Of a DNA stretch of 64,000 nt, positions 17,181 to 27,335 are shown piece by piece (the stretch's first letter is position 1; each line of letters starts with the position of its first letter). Location of the stretch: positions 1,116,001 to 1,180,000 of the forward strand of contig JASGKK010000001.1 in NCBI GenBank assembly GCA_047600605.1, in the 5' to 3' direction. The position numbers were made by a program, and so were the translations under genes. The notes beneath the pieces were generated by a model. The model saw nothing but the letters and a program-made list of their open reading frames with translations, searched no databases and was not told the DNA's origin. This DNA is from CAYMZZ01 sp047600605. GTDB taxonomy: Bacteria > Bacteroidota > Bacteroidia > Chitinophagales > Chitinophagaceae.

Positions 17181-17190
17181 CGACAGAACT

Positions 17191-19509
17191 ATGGCAACTA
17201 CTACTAACAAGACAGCCAAAGAAGGCAAATCACTGCTTGGAGCCCTGCTATTCAAGTACATGCCCTTTTGGCCATTGTTTATCTTCTCGGCAATAGCCTG
17301 CCTCTTTGCGGCATGGTTCTATCTCCGTACCACGGCACCTCAATATGAGATCAATGCCTCTATCATGCTGAAAGAAGAAAAGGAAAGTCGCAACGAAGAC
17401 GTTATCAATTCTTTCAACCAGGTAGATGGTAAAAAGGTTGTTGACAACGAGATCGAGATCCTGAAATCGAAATCGCTGATGATGGATGTGGTGAAAAATC
17501 TCGCCCTCTATGCCAACTTTTATGAAAGCCATGATATGGTGCCCAAATCGGCTTATACCACTTCTCCCATTATACTCGAAGCGGTTAACCCCGAGAAACT
17601 GGCTGTAGTGCCCAAAGTAGAATTCCGTTACGACCCGAAAGATAGCCTGGTTATTATTGGAGCCAATAAATACCCGCTCAACAAACCGGTTGCCACTCCC
17701 TGGGGTGAACTGCGTTTTCGTCTTAATGAAAATCAGCTCTCTCAGCCGGTAAAACCTTTGTTTTTCTCCCTGACCACCGTACGTAATGCCGCCTCGGCTC
17801 TGCTGGGCAGCTTCCGTACCACAGCTCCTTCTAAACTCACAACAGTTATCACCCTCAAAATAAAGGATACTGATCCTCATCGCGGAGAAGATATCCTGAA
17901 TGAGCTGATTGCTGTATACAACAAGGCCAACCTGGCGGAAAAAAACCGTCTGGCCTCCAGCGCTTCCGATTTTATTGAGCAGCGTCTGACTGTGGTTGAG
18001 CAGGAACTGAATGACATCGAAAAACGTGCACAGCAATACAAGGCAACACGCGGTGCGGTAGATATCAGTACACAGGGACAGCTTTTCCTGAAAAATATTA
18101 CCGAAACTGATCAGAAAATGGCGGATGTTTCAAATCAGCTGTCTATTCTGAATGAAGTGGAAAAATATGTAAAAACGAAAGAAAGCGGTGGCGATGGTGG
18201 TGTAGTGCCTTCAACAGTAGGTCTGAAAGATCCCACTATGTCTACCCTCGTGACCAAGCTGTATGATGAAGAGCTGAATTATGAGAAGCTGAAGAAAACA
18301 ACCGGTGAAAACAACCCGGTACTTACTTCTATCAAGGACCGGATCAATAAAATGAAACCGAGCATCCTGGAAAGTATTCAGACACAACGCTCCAGCCTGG
18401 AGGCCAGCAAAACAAACCTGCAGTCTACCAATAATAATTACCTGGGACAGCTTCAGTCTATTCCCCAGAAAGAAAGAGAACTGATTGATATCAACCGCCA
18501 GCAGGCCATCAAGAGCAACCTGTATGCTTTTCTGTTGCAGAAAAAAACAGAGAGTGATCTGACGCTTAAATCAAACCTGCAGGACACGCGTATCGTTGAC
18601 CGTGCCCAAAGCACTGCCGACCCCGTATCGCCCAAAGGCAAACTCATCTACCTGGTATCGCTCATTTTTGCGCTCGCCTTACCTGCTGGCCTCATCTCCG
18701 GCAAGGAAATGCTGAATCGCAAAGTGATGTATCGTCACGAAATTGAGAACCTGACCAACGCACCGATCATTGGTGAGATCAGCTTGGATAAATCAAAAGA
18801 TCCGCTGGTGATCCAGGAAGGCAAACGGACTTTTATTGCCGAGCAATTCCGCCGCATGCGTACTTCTATCGGTTATGTTGGAGGCAGCTCAGGCAAAAAA
18901 CGTATTCTTATCACTTCTACCCTTTCCGGCGAAGGAAAGAGCTTTGTGGCGCTCAACCTGGCACAGAGTATTGCACTGACTGATAAAAAAGTAGTACTGG
19001 TAGAATTTGACCTGGCCAATCCCTCACTTAGCAAAAAGCTGAATGTGACCTACGAAATGGGAGCCAGTAACTATCTGTGGGGAGAAAAAGAACCCGAAGA
19101 CATCATCAAACGTACGGCAATTAACGAAAACCTGTTTTTCCTGCCGGCTGGTCCGCTGCCCGAAAACCCTTCGGAGTTGCTGATGAGCGACCGCGTAAAA
19201 GATCTGCTCAAATACCTGGATGATGTGTTTGACGTGATTGTGATCGACTCGGCTCCGGCCAGTCTGCTTACTGATGCCTATGTATTGTCGCCCCTTTGCG
19301 ATCTTACATTGTATGTTGTTAAGCACAAGTATACTCCCAAAGCTTTCCTGGAGCGTCTGGATGAAGACAACTCAGGCAACCAATTGAGGAATATGCGCAT
19401 CGTATTCAATGGTATCCGTTCGCGCGGGTTTACCAAAAACGGATACGGATACGGGTATGGCTATGGATATATCCATAACACCTCGTACGGAAAAGTAAAA
19501 AAGAAGTAA
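17191..19509 (+). CDS. Wzc-like polysaccharide co-polymerase and tyrosine kinase
   Basis: 772 residues. A membrane helix at about 30-50, a Wzz-like chain-length domain, a coiled-coil stretch (about 250-430), a GNVR-like part and a second helix at about 490-510 come first. The cytoplasmic BY-kinase follows: Walker A STLSGEGKS (576-584), Walker A' VVLVEFDLANP, and Walker B VIVIDSAP. The tail NGYGYGYGYGYIHNTSYG is the tyrosine cluster that is autophosphorylated in this family. It controls polymer length and export with the Wza-like protein, 10 bases downstream of its gene. Confidence 0.95.
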   Translation: MATTTNKTAKEGKSLLGALLFKYMPFWPLFIFSAIACLFAAWFYLRTTAPQYEINASIMLKEEKESRNEDVINSFNQVDGKKVVDNEIEILKSKSLMMDVVKNLALYANFYESHDMVPKSAYTTSPIILEAVNPEKLAVVPKVEFRYDPKDSLVIIGANKYPLNKPVATPWGELRFRLNENQLSQPVKPLFFSLTTVRNAASALLGSFRTTAPSKLTTVITLKIKDTDPHRGEDILNELIAVYNKANLAEKNRLASSASDFIEQRLTVVEQELNDIEKRAQQYKATRGAVDISTQGQLFLKNITETDQKMADVSNQLSILNEVEKYVKTKESGGDGGVVPSTVGLKDPTMSTLVTKLYDEELNYEKLKKTTGENNPVLTSIKDRINKMKPSILESIQTQRSSLEASKTNLQSTNNNYLGQLQSIPQKERELIDINRQQAIKSNLYAFLLQKKTESDLTLKSNLQDTRIVDRAQSTADPVSPKGKLIYLVSLIFALALPAGLISGKEMLNRKVMYRHEIENLTNAPIIGEISLDKSKDPLVIQEGKRTFIAEQFRRMRTSIGYVGGSSGKKRILITSTLSGEGKSFVALNLAQSIALTDKKVVLVEFDLANPSLSKKLNVTYEMGASNYLWGEKEPEDIIKRTAINENLFFLPAGPLPENPSELLMSDRVKDLLKYLDDVFDVIVIDSAPASLLTDAYVLSPLCDLTLYVVKHKYTPKAFLERLDEDNSGNQLRNMRIVFNGIRSRGFTKNGYGYGYGYGYIHNTSYGKVKKK

Positions 19510-19643
19510 ATCATACAGGCTTGTAAGCCAGCCTTGACCAACGGCTTGCCTGCTTTGAGAAATAAAACAGATCAAAGTGGCCGTTACCTCTGAAAACCCT
19601 GATTGTTACGCCATCATCTCTGTACACTAAAAAACTGATCTGT

Positions 19644-20183
19644 ATGAACACAGCGACAACAAAACAGTGGTACGCCCTTTACACCCGCCCAAAATGGGAG
19701 AAAAGAGTGACTGAAACACTTGAAAAAAAGAAGCTGGAAGTCTATTGTCCCATGAACCGGGTTCCCCGGCATTGGGGCGAACGGAAAAAGGCCCTCATGG
19801 AGCCTCTTTTCCAGTCACTGATTTTCGTATACGCCTCCGAATCTGACCAGGAGCGTATCTGCGAAACAGATGGCGTGATCAATTTCATTCACTGGCTCAA
19901 CAAACCCGCCATCATCCGCCAGGAAGAAATCGACACTATCCGCAAATTCCTGAACGAGTATGACTTTGTATCGCTTGAAAAAGCTGCTGTCAATCTCAGT
20001 GAGAAAGTGCGGATCATCAACGGCCCCCTCATGATGTGGGAAGGACAGATCGTTCAGGTACGTACCAATGTGGTAAAGATCATGCTGCCTTCACTGGGTT
20101 ATGCCCTGGTAGCTGAGATCCGCGAAGAGCGGCCCGAAAAAACAGTACGTCCCCTGGCCGAACTGAATAAACGTGCCGTTTAA
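19644..20183 (+). CDS. UpxY-type NusG-like transcription antiterminator
   Basis: A 179-residue NusG-N domain protein: QWYALYTRPKWEKRVTETL, KKLEVYCPMNRVPR, LFQSLIFVYAS, then a short C-terminal KOW-like part (WEGQIVQVRTN). It matches UpxY regulators that let RNA polymerase read through long capsule operons of Bacteroidota. In those operons the gene is usually first. Here it is third, after the Wza- and Wzc-like genes and before the flippase, so it may act mainly on the downstream part. Confidence 0.9.
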   Translation: MNTATTKQWYALYTRPKWEKRVTETLEKKKLEVYCPMNRVPRHWGERKKALMEPLFQSLIFVYASESDQERICETDGVINFIHWLNKPAIIRQEEIDTIRKFLNEYDFVSLEKAAVNLSEKVRIINGPLMMWEGQIVQVRTNVVKIMLPSLGYALVAEIREERPEKTVRPLAELNKRAV

Positions 20184-20350
20184 GCATTTCCCTGCTGCCT
20201 TCTACCGTCTCTTCCCGGAGACCAGTACAGCAGGCTGGAATTCCAACGTCCTTTATTGTATTAAGTAGCATTGCCATATAGCTCCTCTGCCAGAGGGCAT
20301 GGGCATGTACTGAATTGCTGTAAACAAAAAATTATTATAAAGCCGACAGC

Positions 20351-21655
20351 GTGCAACGCGTTAAAAAAATATTCTCTGCAGATCTGGTAAAGGTATCTTT
20401 CCTCAATGCCATCGCTACATTTATCAAAATGCTGACCGGCCTGGTCAGTAATAAGATAGTTGCCGGCATCGGTGCAGATGCCATTGCATTGCTCGGACAG
20501 CTCAATAACCTCAGCACGATCCTCCTGGGTATTTCTACCGGAGGCATTAATGCGGGCGTCACAAAATATACTGCCGAGCACTCAAAGTCGTCCGAGAAAT
20601 ACAATACTTTTATCGGCACCGGGTTCTGGATTACGATTGTACTGTCGGTTATCACCGGCCTTGTACTCATCATCGGCGCCAATTTCTTTTCTCATACCAT
20701 CCTTCACAGCAACGAATACCAGTTGGTATTCTATATTTTCGGCTTTACCATTGTACTGTATGCGCTGAATATGCTTCTCATATCCATCATGAATGGATTC
20801 AAGGAGTTTAAAAAGTATGTGATTGCCAATATCACGGCCAGCATAGTGGGTCTGATCTTTGCCGTAGTACTTGCTACCCTTTACAACACGATTGGGGCTC
20901 TGATTGGTTTTGTGACTTACCAATCCGTTGTTTTCTTTATTACACTGGCCCTGGTACACCGTGCTCCCTGGTTCAAATGGCGGGTATTTACCCATCAGTT
21001 CAGCAAATCCGCTGCGCTTAAACTGGGCAACTATTCATTGATGGCACTGGTGAGCGCTATTGTAATGCCCGCTGCGCAGATGATTGTACGAAATTATATT
21101 ACCAATCATACCCTGCCCGGAGATGCCGGTCTGCAGGAAGCAGGATACTGGGAAGGCGTGAATAAACTTTCTACCATGTATCTGCTGGTAGTCACCACCT
21201 CACTCAGTGTGTACTATCTGCCCCGCCTTACCGAACTGAAAACAGATTACGACCTGCGCAAAGAAGTCTTTTCTGTGTACAAACTGGTCATCCCTTTTCT
21301 GATACTGGCCTCCGTTATCATTTTTGCAGGCCGTTATCTTCTTATCGAATTGCTGTTTACACCGGAGTTCCGGCCGATGGATAAATTTTTCCTGTACCAG
21401 CTGCCGGGCGATCTGTTTAAGATGTCGGGATGGGTGCTGGGTTATATCATGATCGCGCGCTCTATGACCCGGACCTATGTGACGATGGAACTGGTAAGCA
21501 GCTCGGCCCAGGTATTATTCAGCATTCTCTTCATTAATCTCTTTGGCAGTATTGGCGGATCTATTGGTTATGCCTGTGGGCATCTGCTCTACCTGCTGAT
21601 CATGATATTCATTTTCCGTAAAATATTTTTTTCGTCTAAAAACGCCGTTGCTTAA
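20351..21655 (+). CDS. O-antigen/polysaccharide flippase (Wzx-like)
   Basis: A 434-residue protein with about 12 membrane helices, starting from GTG 20351 (MQRVKKIFSADLVKVSFLNA). It fits the MOP superfamily, Wzx/WzxE-like group, which flips undecaprenyl-linked repeat units across the inner membrane. The next ATG would delete the first helix, so GTG is preferred. It lies in the polysaccharide locus and the following glycosyltransferase begins 3 bases after its stop. Confidence 0.9.
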   Translation: MQRVKKIFSADLVKVSFLNAIATFIKMLTGLVSNKIVAGIGADAIALLGQLNNLSTILLGISTGGINAGVTKYTAEHSKSSEKYNTFIGTGFWITIVLSVITGLVLIIGANFFSHTILHSNEYQLVFYIFGFTIVLYALNMLLISIMNGFKEFKKYVIANITASIVGLIFAVVLATLYNTIGALIGFVTYQSVVFFITLALVHRAPWFKWRVFTHQFSKSAALKLGNYSLMALVSAIVMPAAQMIVRNYITNHTLPGDAGLQEAGYWEGVNKLSTMYLLVVTTSLSVYYLPRLTELKTDYDLRKEVFSVYKLVIPFLILASVIIFAGRYLLIELLFTPEFRPMDKFFLYQLPGDLFKMSGWVLGYIMIARSMTRTYVTMELVSSSAQVLFSILFINLFGSIGGSIGYACGHLLYLLIMIFIFRKIFFSSKNAVA

Positions 21656-21658
21656 CCT

Positions 21659-22663
21659 ATGAGCCAGCCGCTTGTTTCGATCATAATGCCCGTGTATAAC
21701 GTAGAAAGGTATGTGAAAGAGGCTATCGACAGTGCTTTGAATCAAACCTACCCCCACCTGGAGCTCATCATCATGAATGATGGCTCCAGTGATGGCACTG
21801 CCGACATCTGCCGTTCCTATACCGACCCACGGGTGCGGTATTATGAAAACCCGGCCAATATGGGTGTATTGCGTACCCGCAATGAGGCCCTTAAACTGGT
21901 CCGGGGCGAGTATGTAGCCTGGCTCGACAGTGATGACATTTCTCTGCCAACACGACTCGAAAAACAGGTCAGTTTTCTTGAGGCCAATCCGGATTATGTC
22001 ATGTGTGGCACCCTGCACCAGGATATTGATGGAGAAGGCCGCCCATTACTTAAAAGCTATTTCCCCTGTACCGACAAAGACCTGCGTAGCTTTCTGCTAC
22101 TGGTCAACAGTTTTTGCAATTCTTCTACTATGGTGCGCGGACCACTCATGCAGGAATTGCGTTTTGCCGAAGATTGCGAGGTCGCTGAAGACTATGACCT
22201 CTGGATCCGCCTTGCACAACAGGGTAAACTGGCCAACATACCCGAGTTTCTTACGCTCTACCGGGTGCATGGCAACAATATCAGCATTACCAAAAAAGAC
22301 CGGATGTTTGCCATTGTAAAAACACTGGCGGGCCGTATCCTGACCGATGCCGGTGTACACTACACGCCTGAAGAACTGGAGATACATTCCAAAATGCTCA
22401 GTTTTGCCGGCCCCTGGTTTGGCGAACAAAACCGATTGAAGGCGCTGGAAGACTGGGTTATTTCTATATATAATCAGCTAAGTACTAAGAAAATTTATAA
22501 TAATTCACTACTTTTCGCGCTGTTGGCGGAACGCTGGCAGGTGGCCTGCATACAGAACAAACGATTTGCCAGGATATTCTTTAACCGTGTTCTGATACGG
22601 AATTTCCCGACTTATTGTTATGTGCTGGCATGCAAGATCCTGAAAAAGCCTATCCGCTATTAA
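21659..22663 (+). CDS. glycosyltransferase family 2
   Basis: A 334-residue GT2 enzyme. VSIIMPVYNVERYVKEAIDS (6-25) starts the fold, MNDGSSDGTADIC near 38 and WLDSDDISLPTRLEKQ near 89 carry the DXD site. DYDLWIRLAQQGK is the acceptor-side motif. It likely adds one sugar to the growing repeat unit on the cytoplasmic face. Donor unknown. Tightly linked to the flippase gene upstream. Confidence 0.92.
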   Translation: MSQPLVSIIMPVYNVERYVKEAIDSALNQTYPHLELIIMNDGSSDGTADICRSYTDPRVRYYENPANMGVLRTRNEALKLVRGEYVAWLDSDDISLPTRLEKQVSFLEANPDYVMCGTLHQDIDGEGRPLLKSYFPCTDKDLRSFLLLVNSFCNSSTMVRGPLMQELRFAEDCEVAEDYDLWIRLAQQGKLANIPEFLTLYRVHGNNISITKKDRMFAIVKTLAGRILTDAGVHYTPEELEIHSKMLSFAGPWFGEQNRLKALEDWVISIYNQLSTKKIYNNSLLFALLAERWQVACIQNKRFARIFFNRVLIRNFPTYCYVLACKILKKPIRY

Positions 22664-22691
22664 TCCCTAAACCCACTAAAACTAACTGATC

Positions 22692-24029
22692 GTGATCGCA
22701 GTTCTCATACTTGGTGCTATCATTTACGGCTATTTGCTGGCCGTAAAGCCCCATGTTATTGCGGTCCTGTTTTTTACCATCACAATTGCTGATGTCAATT
22801 TTGAACTGGGTGGCCTGCCGTTGAATATCCGTGCCATCGTCGGTCTTACATTGTTTGCCCGCACGCTGGTTTCGGGCAAAAACGAAGATGATCCCGGTTT
22901 TTTTCTCAACAGCAATATCATACTGATCGTTGTTTTCACCATTTATGCTATAATAGTTACCGCTTTTTATGATCTGCTGACCCCGGAGGTAATCAAGACC
23001 TCTGCCCTTACGCTGATCTCCATTTATTGCGGCTATTATTATTACTTCCAGAAAGGAGGCATGGATTATTTAAGACTGGCATTGATCCTTGCCGGCTTTA
23101 TCTGCTTCTTTGACCTTGTATTTACCTACGGCTATTACGGCCAGTTTCCGGTGCAGCGTATCTATCAGTTCCTGCTAAAAGTGCCCATACCGGTCGACGA
23201 AAAAGGGGAATTTGTGGAAGTGATCAATCACAACTTTTATGGTCTTATCTGCGGCATGGGCTTCGTATACCTGCTCAATGAATTTATCAATAAGGAAAAT
23301 GCCAATAAACTGGTACTGCTGATACTGCCCGTGATGTTTCTGGGTGTGCTGATGTCTACTTCACGCAGCACCCTGCTGGGACTGATCTTTGTTTCCATCT
23401 TTCTTATCAGCCGCGAGCTCAAACACCGCGAACGTGCCAAGAAGGCTTATATGCTTATCAGCATGGCGGTAGGCATTCTCTTCTTCTGTATTTTTATTTT
23501 CACCACACTGCAGAGCTATCTCAACATCGATAGTGACTTTATGGAGCGGATCACATTCCGCCTGATCAATGAACCCATTGCCGTATTCAACAAGCACCTG
23601 GGCATGAACTATAACGTGCAGTCGCTTGAAGCAATGGACTGGCGCGAAGAAGCTTCCAGAGATGCATTTGAAGCATGGCTGAACCTCGATTTTGTGGAGC
23701 AGATTTTTGGAATCGGTTACTGGGGGTTTGTGGTGCGTGACCTGGGGCATAGCGGTCTTCCCCCGCACAATGGCATCCTCTTTCTGCTGATGGACTCCGG
23801 CATGATTGGCCTGACCATGTACATCATTCTTATCGTCAATATCATTCGCCGTTCGCTGCAGCTGACCAAAGACGTTATTCCACCGCTGGTGACGACGCTG
23901 TTGTTTGTGATCTTTTATTGCCTGGGGCAAAATGGCGAGCTCACTTCCAGTATCACCTTCCTGTTTATCATCAGCCTGATAGCCGAAAACTCGTTAATAC
24001 AGCAGAAGAGGAGGCTGCAGGCAACCTAG
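22692..24029 (+). CDS. Wzy-like O-antigen polymerase/ligase
   Basis: A 445-residue protein with 10-12 membrane helices, starting from GTG 22692. A long periplasmic loop at about residues 280-350 (EAMDWREEASRDAFEAWL) precedes GIGYWGFV and SGLPPHNGILFLLMDSG, the PxHN-type motif of Wzy/WaaL-like proteins. By position among flippase and glycosyltransferase genes it is the polymerase of the locus. Ligase activity cannot be excluded. Confidence 0.88.
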   Translation: MIAVLILGAIIYGYLLAVKPHVIAVLFFTITIADVNFELGGLPLNIRAIVGLTLFARTLVSGKNEDDPGFFLNSNIILIVVFTIYAIIVTAFYDLLTPEVIKTSALTLISIYCGYYYYFQKGGMDYLRLALILAGFICFFDLVFTYGYYGQFPVQRIYQFLLKVPIPVDEKGEFVEVINHNFYGLICGMGFVYLLNEFINKENANKLVLLILPVMFLGVLMSTSRSTLLGLIFVSIFLISRELKHRERAKKAYMLISMAVGILFFCIFIFTTLQSYLNIDSDFMERITFRLINEPIAVFNKHLGMNYNVQSLEAMDWREEASRDAFEAWLNLDFVEQIFGIGYWGFVVRDLGHSGLPPHNGILFLLMDSGMIGLTMYIILIVNIIRRSLQLTKDVIPPLVTTLLFVIFYCLGQNGELTSSITFLFIISLIAENSLIQQKRRLQAT

Positions 24030-24071
24030 TGCAGTGTGCCTTTTGCTGCATCAGTACCGCCGTTACCTACT

Positions 24072-25181
24072 ATGAATAAAAAGAAGATCCTCTATATCAC
24101 TCCTGCCCTGCCTGTTGGCGGTGCCGAACGTTTCTTATTGTCCCTGTCGGGAGCATTGATACCGGATACGGATAAGCAATGGATCATCAGCCTCAGCAAC
24201 GTCAATGTACTTGCACCGGAAATTACACCAGGCGTTGAATTCATACCCTTACCACGTAAAAGTAAATTTGACCTGGGCCCTGTCAGGGAATTGCGCCGGC
24301 TTATCAAAACCGAAAAGCCGGAGATTGTTTTTTGTATCAACTTTTTCAGCTATTTCGTATTACGTTGCGCTCTTTTTGGCCAACGCTATAAACCGCGCAC
24401 CATTATTTCCTACCACAGCACCGAGCATGTATCGCGCAAAGAACACTGGCTGCATCGCCTGTATGCACGTATGCTCACCAAACGTGATGAAATAATTGCC
24501 GTTTCACAACGACAGGCAGATTACACTATACGCACCTATCATATCCCCCGCCACAAGTTTGAAGTGGTGCTCAACTGCGTGGATACCGATTACTGGAAAC
24601 CGGATACAACAGGCAGTATACGCAGCATGGTCCGGCAACAGCTGGGCATACCGGAAAATGCACCGGTGATCATACTCACGGCAGCGTTCCGACCAGAAAA
24701 AAACCATGAAGGTGGTATCAGAGCTCTGAAACTGCTGCATGAAAAATATAATTGCAAGGCCTACCTGCTGCTGGTAGGTGATGGCGTATTGCGGCCCGCT
24801 ATCGAAGCCGCCGTACAGGGATCGGGCATCAGTTCCTATATCAAACTGGCTGGCCTGCAAAAAGACGTACGTCCTTTTTACCAGGCCGCAGATATATTCA
24901 CCCTCGTATCAACGAGTGTGGAAACCTTCAGCATAGCGGCGCTGGAGGCGATGTCGTGCGGACTAACCGAAGTACTGACCGATGTGGGCGGAGCTTCGGA
25001 AATGATCACTCCCGGTGTAAATGGTTTCTTATGTGTACCGGAAGAAGACAGTATTGCGCAAAACTGGCTGAAGGGGCTGAATAGTGGTTTTAATAAACAG
25101 GATATTCATGCCTATGCCTATACGCATTTCCGGAAGGAGAAAATGGTTTTATCTTATAAAAAAATATTTGGCCTGTCCTGA
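24072..25181 (+). CDS. glycosyltransferase family 4
   Basis: 369 residues from ATG 24072; an in-frame GTG at 24036 is less likely. It is a GT-B transferase: PALPVGGAERFLLSLSG near residue 12 for the acceptor side, AAFRPEKNHEGGIRALKLL for the start of the nucleotide-sugar domain, and STSVETFSIAALEAMSCGL with the E-x7-E motif. One residue departure is LTEVLTDVGGASEMI where P is usual before V. It belongs to the repeat-unit assembly set. Its stop codon overlaps the next start. Confidence 0.9.
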   Translation: MNKKKILYITPALPVGGAERFLLSLSGALIPDTDKQWIISLSNVNVLAPEITPGVEFIPLPRKSKFDLGPVRELRRLIKTEKPEIVFCINFFSYFVLRCALFGQRYKPRTIISYHSTEHVSRKEHWLHRLYARMLTKRDEIIAVSQRQADYTIRTYHIPRHKFEVVLNCVDTDYWKPDTTGSIRSMVRQQLGIPENAPVIILTAAFRPEKNHEGGIRALKLLHEKYNCKAYLLLVGDGVLRPAIEAAVQGSGISSYIKLAGLQKDVRPFYQAADIFTLVSTSVETFSIAALEAMSCGLTEVLTDVGGASEMITPGVNGFLCVPEEDSIAQNWLKGLNSGFNKQDIHAYAYTHFRKEKMVLSYKKIFGLS

Positions 25182-26416
25182 TGAAAATATTACAGATCAA
25201 TAGCGGACATTACCGGCGTGGCGGCGCAGATGTGGTTTATCTCAATACCACCGAACTGCTGCGCGCCAAAGGCCATGAAGTGATCTGCTTCAGCATGAAG
25301 GATGAAAAAAATCTGCCTGACACTGATGAAACTTTTTTTGCAGAAAGCATGGACCTGAGACAGGCCTCTGCGCTGCAGAAAATAAAATCTGTACCGTCAT
25401 TTATCTACAACAGGGATGCGGCTCATAAACTGAAACAATTGCTGGAACAGGAGCAACCTGATGTGGCCCATATTCATTTATTTCTGGGCAAACTCACCAG
25501 TTCCATCTTGCCTGTACTGCGAAAAAAGAAAATACCCGTTGTTGTAACGGCTCATGATTATCGTCTTATTTGCCCGGCCTACCTTTTCCTGGATGGTCAG
25601 AATAAGGTATGTGAAAAATGTAAAGGCGGTTTTTACCTCAACTGTACGCTCAAGCGCTGTTCGGAAGGCAGTTTTTTCCAGAGTCTTATTTTAACTGCCG
25701 ATGCTTACTACCGCAAATACCGGATCAACCCGGTAAAATATGTGGACCGCTTCATTTTTGTAAGCCGGTTTATACAGAATAAACATCAGGAATTTAATGC
25801 AGGATACTCGGACAAATCAACCCTGCTTTATAACTTTGTGCCCGGCCTTGAAAAAATAGCGCCGGTGCATACTAAAGGCGGGTATTTTCTGTTCTATGGC
25901 AGGCTGTCGCGGGAGAAAGGGGTTGAAACCCTGATCCGGGCCGCACAGGAAGCCGGAATACCGCTAAAAATTGTAGGAACCGGTTCATTATCAGAGAAGT
26001 ACAAAAACAACCGTTTTGCCAATATCGAATTTCTGGGTCACCGCACCGGCGACGATTTGTGGAACCTGGTCAAACAGGCCAGCTTTGTGGTGGTACCTTC
26101 AGAATGGTACGAAAACAATCCGCTGACTATACTGGAGGCGTATAGCCTGGGCAAACCGGTGATTGGCTCCGCAATCGGAGGCATACCAGAAATTATCCGC
26201 GATGGGCAGACAGGTTACCTGTTTCCCGCAGGCGATGAAGTAGCACTAACAACAAGACTGAAGCAGGCAGCTGCACTGAGTGACGATGCATATACCCATT
26301 TGTCGCTTCAGGCAAGGCAATTTGCCAATGAAAATTTCGAACCAGAAAAAAATTATCAGGCACTGATGGGTATTTACCAGTCAGTCATTCATAACCATAA
26401 GCTTAATCAAAACTGA
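25181..26416 (+). CDS. glycosyltransferase family 4
   Basis: A 411-residue GT-B enzyme. HYRRGGADVVYLNTTELL is the N-terminal glycine-rich loop and VVTAHDYRLICP follows. A Cys-rich insert (CEKCKGGFYLNCTLKRC) may bind a metal and is typical of one GT4 subgroup. YGRLSREKGVETLIRA starts the donor domain and EWYENNPLTILEAYSLGKPV carries the E-x7-E motif. Its ATG overlaps the previous TGA, so translation is probably coupled. Confidence 0.92.
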   Translation: MKILQINSGHYRRGGADVVYLNTTELLRAKGHEVICFSMKDEKNLPDTDETFFAESMDLRQASALQKIKSVPSFIYNRDAAHKLKQLLEQEQPDVAHIHLFLGKLTSSILPVLRKKKIPVVVTAHDYRLICPAYLFLDGQNKVCEKCKGGFYLNCTLKRCSEGSFFQSLILTADAYYRKYRINPVKYVDRFIFVSRFIQNKHQEFNAGYSDKSTLLYNFVPGLEKIAPVHTKGGYFLFYGRLSREKGVETLIRAAQEAGIPLKIVGTGSLSEKYKNNRFANIEFLGHRTGDDLWNLVKQASFVVVPSEWYENNPLTILEAYSLGKPVIGSAIGGIPEIIRDGQTGYLFPAGDEVALTTRLKQAAALSDDAYTHLSLQARQFANENFEPEKNYQALMGIYQSVIHNHKLNQN

Positions 26417-26423
26417 GATCATA

Positions 26424-27335
26424 ATGAAGAAGAAAATCTATCTCGCCGGTAGTGGCGGCATGCTGGGCGAAGCCTTTTATCGTGTATTTAAAGATGAGTT
26501 TGAGCTCAAATGCACTGATAAAGACGTGAATACCGACTGGTTAAGTTTTCTCGACTTTCGCGATCTGGACAAATACCGTGCTGATGTAAAATCATTCAAG
26601 CCTGATTATTTATTTCATATCGGCGCCTATACTGATCTTGAATTTTGCGAACTGAATATAGATGACACTTACGCGACCAATACACTTGCCGCAGAAAATG
26701 CTGTTTATATTGCCAACGAGCTCAATATTCCCCTGCTTTATATCAGCACAGCCGGCATCTTTGGTGGCGAGAAAGAATCATACGACGATTGGGATACACC
26801 ACACCCGCTGGGCCATTATGCACGTTCCAAATACATGGGCGAGCGTTATGTGATAGAACATGCCAACCGCTATATTATCTGCCGCGCCGGATGGATGATG
26901 GGTGGCGGTCCTTCCAAAGACAAAAAGTTTATCAACAAACTGATCAAACAACTGGTAAGTGGTAAACGCGAACTCTTTATTGTGGATGACAGAGACGGTA
27001 CGCCAACTTATACCGTAGACTTTGCCCGCAATGTAAAAGTGCTGTTTGAAAAAGAATACTGGGGTCTTTATAATCTGGTATGTAAAGGACAAACCAGCCG
27101 TATGGAAGTAGCTGATGAACTCGTAAAAGTGCTGGGACTGGCTGATCAGGTAAAGCTCACCAGTGTGAGTTCAGATTATTTCAAAGACACCTATCACGCT
27201 CCGCGCCCCGCCTGTGAGCGACTGGTCAATAAAAAACTGGATATCCGTGGCATCAATGTTATGCGCGACTGGCGTGTAGCCCTGCAGGATTATATTGATA
27301 CGTATTTTAAAGATTATCTGAAAGACAAATTCTGA
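26424..27335 (+). CDS. RmlD-like dTDP-4-dehydrorhamnose reductase family protein
   Basis: A 303-residue short-chain dehydrogenase. GSGGMLGEAF (9-18) is the NAD(P)-binding loop, STAGIFGG the catalytic Ser/Thr region, and YARSKYMGERYV the YxxxK motif. Overall it resembles RmlD, which makes dTDP-L-rhamnose. No rmlA, rmlB or rmlC gene is nearby, so it may act on another nucleotide sugar. The next gene starts inside its stop codon. Confidence 0.82.
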   Translation: MKKKIYLAGSGGMLGEAFYRVFKDEFELKCTDKDVNTDWLSFLDFRDLDKYRADVKSFKPDYLFHIGAYTDLEFCELNIDDTYATNTLAAENAVYIANELNIPLLYISTAGIFGGEKESYDDWDTPHPLGHYARSKYMGERYVIEHANRYIICRAGWMMGGGPSKDKKFINKLIKQLVSGKRELFIVDDRDGTPTYTVDFARNVKVLFEKEYWGLYNLVCKGQTSRMEVADELVKVLGLADQVKLTSVSSDYFKDTYHAPRPACERLVNKKLDIRGINVMRDWRVALQDYIDTYFKDYLKDKF

